Shown in pieces: positions 21,501 through 33,000 of a stretch of DNA of 64,000 nucleotides. The stretch's first letter is position 1. Every line of letters begins with the position of its first letter. Under the pieces are notes generated by a model, which saw only the letters and a list, made by a program, of their open reading frames with translations, did not search any database and was not told where the DNA came from. The translations under genes were made by a program, and so were the position numbers. The stretch is from Strix aluco (taxonomy: Eukaryota; Chordata; Aves; Strigiformes; Strigidae): positions 67,082,463 to 67,146,462 of the forward strand of contig NC_133971.1 of NCBI RefSeq assembly GCF_031877795.1. The letters run 5' to 3'.

Positions 21501-23710
21501 GAGCAATCTCATATGCTGTTTGATGGCAGAGTGCATGTTCTGAGTTGGGTGAAAGATTCAGTATCAGAAAATACAGAATATCAATGTTCATTCATCTCAA
21601 AAGTTGGGAATGCAACGTCAGAAGTGCTCATCACAGTGGAAGATAAAGGTAGGCTGGTTCTGAATGTATGCCATGTTTGGTCTGATCCTGTGAAGCTGTC
21701 TGATCTTCACTCATAAAACGTGCATATCTGAAGATGATAGGTAACTCTTACTGTATTGGTATCCACTTCAATTGTTTATGACAAGGTGTTAAAGCCATAA
21801 AAATTCCTTCTTCCACCCCCTCCAACAAAGGACAAACCTGCAAATTAGCAGTTATGATCTAGAAATGAAATCAAAACTGCTAAACTACACAAATTGGAAG
21901 TCAGACGAGTACTAGAAAGTTAAAAATAGCTATTCTGCCAGAAGTCTACAGGGTAATGTAGAAAAATTCTTTAATGCCAAGGAAGTCAGATGGTAAAGAG
22001 AAACCCCTACCACCCAGGATGTTTAAAAATCAGATGATTTGTAAAACACCTGTAGTTGGGTGAGATCAGTTCCTACCTCTTCATGCAACTACTGATGCAA
22101 CTTAAGCATTATTTGCAACTAGCTTTTGAGAACTTATCCAGGCCTGGAGAAGGTCTGAATAGTCTTTACGAAACCAGCAGGAGCAATGAAGATGATATAG
22201 TATAGATTTCCTTGGCAGGGTGAAGGAAAATCAATTAGCTGGTTAATGACAAACACAAATGTGTCAAGAACAGCTCAAACCTTTTTGCAGTGACAGAGAA
22301 AAGCAGTAGGAGTTACACAAGTTGTTTTGCCATCACTCCAGTTAATTTGAAGATATCTCAGAAGCAGAATGAAGAGCGTCTCAGTGAAACTACTGTAAAT
22401 GTAAAACAGGGAGGCTTTCACTGTTCCAAAACCATTATATACTGTTGTTGCTAGTGTCCTGAAGGATACATTGAAAAAATTGTATCTGTGTATGTCACCA
22501 CCAGTGTTACATTCTGCAAGAAAAACTGGCAGACAGAACTAGAATTTTATCAAGATGCAGGAAAATAGCCCTCCTTGAGTTCTCAACAGAATGAAGAGTA
22601 ACTAACTACTAACATTACTGAAAAACAGGGAAATTGCAAACTGGACATAGTCAGCTCTATCCTATCCTCCTCCTCCCCAGGCTTGGTATGATCTAACTGG
22701 AGCATTCCTGTGCTGCTTAGATGGGTTTGAACTCTTTAACTTGTAGGTTGTATTTTCTAGACCTCAAATCTCAGATAAAGACACTGAATCTGTTTACCCC
22801 GGAGACTATAAAGTTTGCTGCAGAGGGGAAGAGACATGACTATTTGAATGGAACTTATTTCCAAATAACATGAGAGGAGGTAGAGCAAAATGAAGGACAA
22901 AATGATGGCTTCTGTTCCTTCTAGCCCAATCTTTCACAGGAAGTACTGCAACTGAACCGATATCAACTTACTTTATCATTACGTAGTTATGTAATCATCC
23001 CCATATACAATTCTCAGATAATGCTTGTCAGGATGGATGGACCAAAGAATTCGATATCTGGAGAAGTGCCATCAGTGAACATGACAAGATGATGCAAAAC
23101 TGGAGGAAAACATGGGTAAGAATTTTTGGAAAAAATACATTCTACAGTGCTTTCTACATGACACACTACAGTCCCTATTTTATAAATAGCCTAAGATGCT
23201 TCTGCAGCTGCATGTACTTATATAACAAAGTCATTAGTGTTCCTGTACATGCCATCATTCTTGACTATCTCAGCAGTAAAATCTGCTTGATCTATGACAT
23301 GTGTTACAGTTATGTCAGCTTGCTCCTTCAGTCCACTAACCAAGTGCTAATCAGGCAGTAGTTCTCATGCTGCCCAAAACAGTAAGTCTGTGTATACCGA
23401 ATATAGTAGATTTATTTCATCACATCTGTAGACTTAATTGTGTTGCAGAGACTACTGGACTTCATAAACAGTACTGTTCATCAAAGCTGGCCTTCCTTTA
23501 AAAAAAAATACTTAGCTTTTAATGTTATTCTCCAACAGTTAGAACAAAGATTACTTCTGATAACTTCTGGATATGACATATGCTTGTTGCATGTGGAACA
23601 GTTAGTACAGGCAACCTTTAAACACTATTTTAATTTTTAAACCAATATTAACACATCATTCTGAACTTTTTCTTCTTCAGGAGAGCTGCAACAAGAAAAA
23701 CAGCCTCTAA
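6303..23710 (+). CDS. SEMA4D: Alternative secreted C-terminus of SEMA4D (4 exons, 181 residues)
   Basis: Four exons, 6303-6509, 21439-21648, 23018-23115 and 23681-23710, have canonical acceptors and donors and join in phases 1, 1, 1 and 0. Together with the G carried from the donor at 2353 they make 546 nt: 181 codons and TAA. The product has a Ser/Pro/Thr-rich linker and an Ig-like domain (Cys in RLFCQATG, Trp in YFVWKK, second Cys in TEYQC). A tail rich in Trp, Lys and Glu ends in ESCNKKNSL. There is no hydrophobic helix, so this end would be secreted. A shorter SEMA4D isoform with a distinct C-terminus is annotated in human (738 residues as I recall), which fits this length. That identity is from memory; the exon structure is read directly. 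Confidence 0.82.
7308..7346 (-). repeat. Short CR1 3'-end remnant
   Basis: The segment reads close to the reverse complement of the CR1 3' terminus (AATCATTTAGGTTGGAAAAG followed by ACC). It is separate from the large CR1 that begins about 165 bases later, so it is probably an older fragment. Confidence 0.55.
10072..10231 (+). repeat. Inverted duplicate of CR1 ORF2 sequence inside the CR1
   Basis: About 160 bases here are on the + strand, while the surrounding CR1 is on the minus strand. They match the reverse complement of about 8974-9131 with only a few differences. Both contain GGGAGTATGAAGAACTGCCC and end in GAGCCACT. The segment separates the endonuclease block from the rest of ORF2. 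Confidence 0.8.
10712..11203 (-). pseudogene. CR1 ORF1 remnant with SGNH/GDSL esterase motif
   Basis: An open frame of 163 codons contains [12 protein letters not shown], the catalytic-serine block of the esterase domain known in CR1 ORF1 proteins. It continues with [19 protein letters not shown] and [11 protein letters not shown]. The frame is the retrotransposon's, not a host gene's. It probably lacks the 5' part of ORF1. Confidence 0.75.
21439..21648 (+). CDS. SEMA4D: SEMA4D alternative exon B: second half of Ig domain
   Basis: The acceptor is TTTTTACAG ending at 21438 and the donor GTAGGC at 21649. It is 210 nt, phase 1 to phase 1. It encodes [15 protein letters not shown], then NTEYQCSF and a final strand EVLITVEDK. 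The Trp and Cys are at normal Ig spacing from the Cys in exon A. Confidence 0.85.
23018..23115 (+). CDS. SEMA4D: SEMA4D alternative exon C: Trp/Lys-rich tail
   Basis: The acceptor is ATTCTCAG ending at 23017 and the donor GTAAGA at 23116. It is 98 nt, phase 1 to 0. It encodes [18 protein letters not shown] and continues with MMQNWRKTW, probably an amphipathic helix. Confidence 0.8.
23681..23710 (+). CDS. SEMA4D: SEMA4D alternative terminal exon: ESCNKKNSL and stop
   Basis: The acceptor TTTTTCTTCTTCAG ends at 23680. Ten codons follow: ESCNKKNSL and TAA (23708-23710). The cysteine near the end is a candidate for an interchain disulfide, as in class 3 semaphorins. The coding part is very short, but it keeps frame with exon C and has a strong acceptor. 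Confidence 0.75.
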   Translation, partial: ESCNKKNSL

Positions 23711-24300
23711 TGGACAAAGGAACAAACAGGCTAGAAGGAGAAATGTATGCAGGTTAGAGTACTCAGTACTTTTAATAGCACAGCATTCAAAGAGGTATTT
23801 GTGAGTGCTAGTGCTGCCATTAAAATTGATATTCAGGAGGACCACCTGAAGCTTGAGGTGGAAGAGGATATCCTTACTGCACTGAAGAATGACTAAGTTA
23901 CACGCTACAAGAGAGGCCACCCATCCCATCTCCGGTTTTCTGATGCCAGTTATTTCAGCTTAATGAAGAACAAAAGTGGTCTCAGTAAGACTTGTGCTGC
24001 TCAGACAATATAATATGATGTACAGCTTCTGTTTTGAGTTCATTAAGAAAACCAGTTTATTTTGGGCTTGAGGATCTTGGCAGATGATTTAGACATTAAT
24101 AAAAAGATGTGGATCACATTTATTTAAAGACACTTCAACTTGCCCATTTATTTTCTTTTAATATGTTTACCCTTATACTCTGTTCCCAGTGTTTTGAAGA
24201 ACATTCCTTTCTGGTGTCAGCAAGTTCATTTCTTCAAACACCTTTCCTCTGGTAATAAAGCTTCTGTACAAAATAAAGAACTACTGACTAATGCTCAAAA
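23711..24300 (+). other. SEMA4D: 3'UTR of the secreted SEMA4D form, with poly(A) signals
   Basis: AATAAA occurs at 24098-24103, 24254-24259 and 24272-24277. I cannot tell from sequence which is used. The likely transcript end is therefore between about 24.1 and 24.3 kb. Confidence 0.55.
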
Positions 24301-26916
24301 TACAGATAAATAGATTACAAAGCACCCAAGTTAAAGCAGACTCTTTAGTTTTTGCAAATTATTCTTCTATATTGGAGATAACTGGTAGAATTTTTTAAAG
24401 CTATGTTGAAGGAATTCTAAGACTACTCCTACTGAACAACTGCAGATTGAAAATGTTAGGACCTACTTAATCCACAGTGAAATTGTTTTACTGCATTGCT
24501 GTTCAGAGTTTTGTCCTTCTGCATCTAATAAATGAAAGTCTGAGGCATAATTAAAGTTTTCTGTCTTATCCTCTCAATGGTTTTCAACAACCTGGAAGCA
24601 AGCAAGCAAGATGCCACCTAAGAATCACTATAGCTTGAGTCCATGGGGACAGCTGCTCGTAGCAATAGCAGAAAGCTGCATACTTATCCCTGAGTTATCC
24701 CCTAACTGGTTAAGATTTAAGTTAGATTTGTTTCCCACATTGAAGAAAGCATTCTCCTTACTCTAAGACTTTCCTGAATGACCCTTTTTTTTCCAATACC
24801 AGACCACCTTGTCACACATGTGGGGTAAAAATTCTTACACACAGACAGTTTTCCCTATGATTGGCAATCATAGATTAATGCTGATGCAAACTTCTGACAC
24901 CAAAGTTCAGAGAGAACTGTGCTTCTCTCAGGGCATCCTTTATGGCTAAAGGACAACTGTAAAAAGACTTTTCTTGAATGTTCCTCCTCTATTTGTTCTG
25001 TAGATTTGGAGCAGACATAAGTTTAGTTCTGTGGTACTGAGTGGGAAGGTAAGGCTTTGTAAGACTGACACCAGAGTTTTTGTTTAGCTCAACTTCTTTG
25101 TGAAAAAACATCTGTGTAACAAAATTAGTGAATACAGCTGTGACCCCTTACAGGGAATTTTTTTGCTACATTCTAAGAACAGGAAATAACTCCCCAAGAT
25201 TTTGAACAACCTATAATGTTTCCAAAGTAACTTTTCATGCTTTTCTGTAGTAAGACAAAACAGAAAATGTGGCCAAAAAACCCAGCTGTTCATGTGATCT
25301 TCACAAACTGGTCCCCAGTTTAGCAGTTTCAGAGTTTTAGATGTGTATCAAAGTGGCACAGGTCCAAATAAATTGCAACTTCCTCTAGATCAAGGATATC
25401 TGCTAACCAAAACCATCTGTCATCACTGAGATCTTTCACCCTCAATTTCCATTTAAGATTAGAAGAAACTAATACAAAAACATCATCATAACTAGTGACC
25501 AACTGTGCGTTTCAGCTCAAGGCTGGCATCCCTTACCAATCTTCTTCTTCAAAACTGACATTTCAAGTATCATTAAATTTACTTAAATCACAACCATACT
25601 TTACAGAATCAGTATACTGTAACAGATCTTATACAATTTACAGTCTACAAAATAATTTTGAAATTCAAACAATTTAAAGTTTTTGCATCACTTCTAACTT
25701 CATAAGGCAGCTCCTTTCCAAAGTATTGCACTACTACTTCAATGTGATGAAGCATGCACTTACAGACACACTTCAGAGATGCTGGCAGCAGCACATGGCA
25801 TCTATATCATCTTTCAGAACAGATGACAGAAGTTAGTTACATGTGCATTCTCCAATTACTTTCTTTAGGCTTGTTCTCTTATGTCTGCAACTTGTAAACA
25901 ATGATATTTATATAGCACAGTCCCACTAAGGTGCTCCACCACCATTATGAGGACATTTTGATTTTAAAATTTTATTTCCTGTAAGATACAAATTTTCCCT
26001 GACTTTGATACAAACTGAGATCAATCAAAAACTATTACATATACATACTGACACAACCCCGGAATGAAGAGTCTGTCAGCATGAAGAAGTTACAGATAGG
26101 ATAGCAGGCTGGCACCTTTGCGGTCCTTCAATATCCTCTAACTTCAAAGCAGAACCTACAATAAACTAGTCTCAGTAGGAACAGAACCATCATCACTGTA
26201 CACTTCATCAGCTTTATAACATTTCTAAACAGAGCATTTTCACATCAGGAATTTCAGACCTTTGTAGTCCATGCTCTCTCTTTTACATCTGTATCATCCC
26301 CAAAGAACAAAGTATCAAACAGAAGAGCTAACTGGGAACTTTGTTATCAGGCCTTCCTTAAACAGTTTCAATCAAGTTTCCTGCCCAAAATTAGTTCTTG
26401 CTGACTGGAAGAAAGTGACATTGATGCCAGCCTGCCCATCTAAGCAGGTTTATTTAGAAGAAAAAAAGAAAAAACCCTCCACAATCAAAAACCAGTCTAA
26501 GTTCTTTAAAAAAAGAGTTAAAAATAAAAAGCAACTCCCCACAAGCCCCATCCTTCTGGCTCATGGAATGTCTTCCCAAATAAAATTATTAATTATCTTT
26601 CTAATGAGTTCTTTTGGAATATTGTATCACTAATAAATCAGTGCTAGTCCATAAAACCATTAAAGTATGCCAAGCCAGTTCAAGTGGTTTGGCCTAAGAC
26701 AATTTGCTGTTGTCATCTGCTATACTGATCAGCCAAATATGTAAAATGTAAAAGCATTAGCTAGTGCCTCATGTGCCCTGGTATGTATTTCACTTAAAGG
26801 GATTCAGAACAGTTTACTTAGCTGACTTCAGATATTTCTTCAATTATTTTATTTTGCTACCTTCTTCCTAGGGGTCTAAAAAAACCCAAGAAAGTCCAAT
26901 AAAATTGGATCTGGAT
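24301..26916 (-). other. SECISBP2: SECISBP2 3'UTR and SEMA4D/SECISBP2 convergent interval
   Basis: This interval lies downstream of the SECISBP2 stop on the minus strand and is AT-rich. Minus-strand AATAAA (TTTATT on +) occurs at 25971-25976 and 26449-26454, among others. The end of the UTR cannot be fixed. I see no repeats or genes; frames such as 26271-26633 show no recognisable domain. Confidence 0.55.
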
Positions 26917-27026
26917 TTACTGATGCTCTTCTGAATTCACTATCACCATGTCAGCAGTTGCACTCTTTTCCAGTTCCAGTGCATATGGATTATACTCTTC
27001 TTCAAGTTTTCTCTTCCAGATTTTAA
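26917..27026 (-). CDS. SECISBP2: SECISBP2 exon 17 (last coding exon)
   Basis: The acceptor is TTCCCTAG. The exon completes an Ile codon and encodes [20 protein letters not shown] and an acidic end NSEEHQ before TAA. The IWK block aligns with the C-terminus of mammalian SBP2. Confidence 0.92.
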
Positions 27027-30000
27027 CTAGGGAATATTAGAATAAAAAAAAAAAAAACAACAAACAAACAACAAAAAAACAACAAACAGGTTACTGTATA
27101 ATACTTGAGGAAAAACTTAAAATGAAAAGTCACACTGATTCTCTACTTCCTCCTCAAAGTAAGTGCTGAGATAAATTGGCACATGGCCATGTTGGTGTGT
27201 ACACCATGTGACATCAAATGACACATGAAAGAATACTTTGGGGGTGATGGGATCCACTGAGGTCCTTGTGTGCAGACCCTCTACTCAAGCAAGGCCAACT
27301 CTGAAGGTGAATCCAACTTAAAAAAACCCAGAAGTTTTCAAAACTTTCAGAGAAGTTTTAAGTTGCCTAGTATCCACGATAACTGTCATTGTCTGGTGAC
27401 TGTGTAAGCAGAGCTAGAGGAATGCGTTTCTAAAAGAGGAAGACCTTTACAAAACATGAACACTTTTGGACAGGAAGATGCATTTCAAACAGGCTGCAAT
27501 ACAAAACTTAGTCCACTGCATTTATAGAGTATGCACTTCTAGAAAAAAACTTGGAGGATTTTTTAACAAATAGAAATAAGAAGAAGCTCTGTTAAACCTC
27601 CTTGGACAAAGCAACGAGTACCGCCTGCCATCAGTGGATTTCAGAGGAATTTTCTCTAAAACTTTCTCAGTAAGAACTGATCTCAGGTTTATAAAATTAG
27701 GAGGGCAGGGGGAAATCACAGAAAAGCAGAATTTCTCCCCTTACTAACCACTGAAGTGTCAGGTGTCATTTGTTTCAGTGCAAATCGTAGAATTGAAGAG
27801 CACTTTGCATGAAAACTGAACCAAAGCCAAGCCAGTAAATACTCACTATAATTTGGTACATCCTCATCAGAGTCCTTGGAAGATGTTTTACCACTTTCTG
27901 ATAAGCCATTTTTTTCATATTCAGTGGTTAAGATGCTGGGTTGGGTTTCTCTTAGCTTTCCTTCAGCTTCTTCCTCTAAAGCTGCTATCATATCTTTGTA
28001 GGCCTTCCTGGCCTCTGTTGTCAGTTGTACCATTCTATGAAAATGGTCCTGGGGAAATACATAGTTATTAGTACAGCTTAAATCACATTGTTAAGATTTA
28101 ACATCTCCATGAAGATCTGTAATGAATATTCCTTATTCAGAACATATATGTTCATATATAAAAGTTGAGCAGCTAAGTATGTATAATGACATGAAAACCA
28201 AACCATTTAGAAGCATTTATCAAAACATCAATTCTCTTGAAAAAAAATTTTGGAACATCTAGATGGATGTCAGGAAGAGATGGCCAAACTACTTTTTCGA
28301 ACAGTACTGAGTGGCTGTACTTCTAAAATCGATTTGTTGTATAAGCCACTGAGGTGGGATAAAGAGTACAAGTGTGCAAAAGCAAAACAAACAAACCAAA
28401 CCTTAAAGTCATGAGTATGTTATTTTCCTCTTACAGGTAAAGAGTAAAGCTAAACAAAAACATGAACCTCTATATTTCAGCTTACCTGAGCCCCATCATA
28501 GCTAAAAATTCCCACCACACTCACAGGCACTGCTTTGTTCACACAGCGGCCTAGGGCCTTGCGGTTAAGGGCAAAAACAAATGGGATATTCTGTTCACAG
28601 GCACAGTCGATAATGTTGTGCAGAGTCTCATCCAACCCACCTGGAGCAGACAACAGAATTAGCAAAGAATGACACTATTCAGGGTGATTATAACTAAAGG
28701 ACAGTACTGTTAAAAGATGCAAAAAATACCCCAAGATTAAGGATTTATTTTGAAATTACAAAATTTATAGGAAAAAATACATTGATCTCAATAACAGCAT
28801 TAGATCTTAACTTTTAAAGGAGAATTTGACATTTTTTTCTTAATAATTAGCAGTTTCCTTTGACTGCTACTACTCTGTATTTTGTTATATGTGCAGTATA
28901 GTCTAATTGAGTATTTAAAAAAGACCCAGCTGCTAAGAAATTATTTAAAAGTTAATAGAAAGTAATGAAAATAATTACAACAAATTTTAAACAAAGTATC
29001 ACTGACAACTTATTGTCAATCTGTGGCCAATCTGATACAGCAAGACTTCTTGTGGTGGCACAGCTGGCATCAGTAACCTTTGTCTCTTCTCAGCTATGCC
29101 AGTGCAATCTTTTGTGCAGCTGCACTGCAAATCGGTAACTAAACAGATCCTAGTCTCAAATAACTGCCCCCACCCCAGACAGTCTTGACTCAGCTCACAC
29201 TTCAGCTGCACAGCAGTTAACAATCTGAAGGAGGAAGGCATATTTACATGACTGAATTTCAAAGGCTACTCAAGTAAGTTCCTCCAGTACTAATAATTAA
29301 TACTGCTGCCAGTATGGTGAGTCTGCTTTTTTACATTTCTTTTATTAAACAAACACTTTTTAAAAAAGCTTATTTACCCTTTGACTGAATCTTTTCACAG
29401 TTAGGAGAGATGATGACACACTTCAGTTTTTTCAGCTTCAGATGTTTCAAAACTTCTCTAAGACCCATAACAAGCCTGCGTTTTATCTTGGCCTTTATTG
29501 GGTCTTTCTGATACAAGCGATCTTGGAAACGAACCAATTCTTTTAAGAGATCTGTCACACAACTGTCAACTTCTTTACTAAGTACCTGGCTGCAGTAACT
29601 GGAAGATATAATCAATTAAATGTTAAAAACCCTAAAATTACAAATATGTAACACATAAATATGTAATATGTAAAATATAAACAGTTCACCTTCTATTCTA
29701 GTCTGTCTTTACCTTTTTTCTATTTCTACTCCAAACACAGTTCTCATATACATGAAAACAAAAATTTATATAAGATTTTTTTCAGTGGCTGGGAACTTAC
29801 GGAAAGTTTTGTTACCTGTGGTATCTGGCTCTCCTATCAAACTATACCAAAAATACATACACACATGTACAATAAACCTGTATTTTATACCAATAAATAT
29901 GTATGTACATATGTTTTTCTACTGAAGCATTTTTCTGAGGGCATTTATTTTGACCTATATAAATCAAAGTACAGCAACCAAAGTATAAAATTCTAATTTA

Positions 30001-33000
30001 TTTCTATAAATACAGGGCTACTTATAACAAAGACAGAAATCTGGATCAAATTTCTCCTCCCCAAGTTCATATTTTTTGTCTGTCATCCTATTTCACTTAT
30101 CAGATTACAGCCTTGTGGTGTTCACAACGAAAGGATAAACACAGATGTACTTATCTAGTATTCCCTGTGAAAGATCAGGGTTCCAAATTATTTTTCCCCC
30201 ATCTTTTACATAAAGAATCACTCAGTAAGGAAGGCTCACAGAGAGAAAAATGAAAGATATCTCAACTGCACAGCCAACAGAAAGATGCTAAGTGGCAAAT
30301 TCACATAGGATTATGGGAAGAGATCACAAGACCTATGCTGGATCTTAGAGATAAATTAGATTTTGAGATAATTGTAAGTTACAAGAGTTTTTATTTACTA
30401 TTTCCAGTTGATTTCACTAAGACTCAAAGACAAGTCTACTAAAACACTGAAAATCTAATCTGAAGACACAAAATATTCTAAGCTTTGCTGAATGCTCTAC
30501 ATGCTGTAATAGGTAGGACTGAGTTGCCCTTTACCTATTCAACCCAAACTCTGCTTTCAGTAAAACAGTGTTGCATAAACACAAATTATATAATTTTTAA
30601 TGCAATTAAAAGTTAAATTAGAGCTAACACACGCCATCAGGAAGATAAAGAATGGCTGTATCAATATTAACCGTTACTATAACATGAACTGCAAAAAGGC
30701 CAGTGGTGCCTTTACTGGAGGAAAACTAAAAGTTAAAACACTGTTTACCTAAAGTAACTGTTTTAAACTGTCATGACTGGATCTCTGACCTCTTCACATA
30801 TAGTAATGACTATTTCTTCTTTTATAAGAAAACATGTATACACATCTGTTTAAACAAAACTAAAAGTGTTTGCACACAATAACCCATAAATCTTCCCTTT
30901 ATTTCTCTGCCTCGCCACAACATGAAAATGTCATCTGGATAGTCACATTCTTTACATTTTGCCATTTGGTCTGAGAGCAAAAAACCAAAGTACACACTAA
31001 AAATAAGTAAAGCGTACTACTCTTTTTCTTAAATATTAAGCTGGTACTCCATTACTTTAACAGCAGCTCCTTTTCCTTTCTTAGCCTCTAATGAATTTCT
31101 GATCTTTTTTTTCCTTCAAGGAACATGCATTTTGAAATCAGAATTACAATAATGTACAGACTATTTCTCTGGATATAATTTTTTGTTTGTGTGTCAGCTC
31201 ACAGGAAAACTGAAAAAAAAAAATTTAGAATCTTCAGTCTAAATTCCAATTAGTGTGGCATAGAATGCAATTGAAGTATCTTGTATGAAAAATGCTGTAT
31301 TGGCGGTACTGTGGAAAAACAGAGATCTCTACAATCAGTACTTACTCTCTAAAATTTCTACTATGGATTTTTGGAAGATTGGAGTTTGGCTGCTTTGAAG
31401 TCATAGAACCTTCTGTAGATTCCTTCATCCCTGTGCTCTCCAGAAACCCTTCAGCAGCTTGCATTACAGGAACAGCTATCATGTAAATAAAGACATTTCA
31501 ATGAAAAGACAGACCAAAAAGCATTGTGAAGAGACTAAGTTGCCAAGTGTCTCTTGGAGAGGCTTTACTTCACTGTTACAACAATCTGTTGTAGTAGGGG
31601 AACAGCTCATACATTTTTTTATCATAGTTTTTATTATTGTACCTCTTTTTAAACAGATTGCCAGAGAGATGCAAGGACTCTCATTACGACACATAATAAA
31701 TCCGACGGGCATGAAAGTGAGGAACAGTATTCAGAAGCCAAATTACTCAATTACATCGACTATCAGCTTTGGCACACTTTAAACTCTAGATAAGCCCAAG
31801 CTATATTTTAGAAAATTCTGAAGGTACAGTTTTCATTTGACAGTATTTGGTACACATTTTTGAAAGTACTAAGTGTGCTCACTCTCAAATCTCCATCTAC
31901 ATACTGTGTTACAGCCTTCTGTTGAAAGATACCTGCTTGACTATCCTGTAGAAGCATTTCATCTTCAGTAGTATTTTCTGTGGGCTGACAAATATTATCT
32001 TCACCTTTTGATACTGCTGTCTGTTCTAACAGGTGTTGCTGTTTTCGTTGTTCTCTTTCTTTCAGAATGATCTAAAAAAAAATATATATATATAAACCAA
32101 ATCAAACCAGTGTCACATAGATAACAAAGCAGCTTCTCTTACAAGTCTTTACATACAGACCATTCATAAAGAAGTCTGGCACTATCATTCAAAGTTTACA
32201 ACATTTGGGGTTTTTTTAATTTGCACATAAGAAGAAGGAAAGATACTCCCTAAATCTACATAGCAAAGGACTTTTTCCTTGATTACCAGTGTCTGGGTGG
32301 AGGAAATAACTACTAGGGATCAACTACAACTGCAGAACTAAAGATAAAGCAACAAATTTCTTCAACACAGAGAAGTGGGTGAAAAAGTCTCCCTTCTCCC
32401 TTTCTTCTTCAGACTGTCAATTTGTAGCAATTCAGCCAAACACTCAGGTACATGTATGTACATATGTATATATACATATATATTCACACACACAGTTACT
32501 CTTCTCCCTTATTTTCCCGTTAAAAACTTGAGTCAGTCTAATAGATCGCTGTCTGAATTTTCTGGTTGAAGAAAAAGAGAAGAAATTACCATGGATAGCT
32601 AGGCTGTATGGTATACGGAAGGAAGGAAAGTAGGACATATGCTGGATCCAAACATGCTACTGTAAGTGGAAGCAATAATCAGTTTCCTGAAACTCATCTT
32701 CCTTCTCTGCTTTTGTAGCTGCTAAGAAGCAGTTATTATATATATGCCCACTAGCTCAGCTAATCTACTCAAAATTTGTAATTAATTACACCACAGAATC
32801 TAATTATTTTACTTTAAAAAGTAAATTTCTCCATTTGCATTTTTCAAAGATGAACAAAAATAAGCTCGCTACTATACTCAGAACACAGATATTACACAGA
32901 CAAAGAAATCTTTGTATTCTCAAACCTACTTTGGAAAACAGATGGCATGAAAATAGAACAGCCAGAAGACACAGTAACTAGTATCACCCACCTGAGTTTG

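Noticed and set aside
32450-32490. Alternating TA/CA-rich stretch as a possible Z-DNA or microsatellite of interest
   Set aside because: It is short and impure, and not distinct from ordinary intronic microsatellites.
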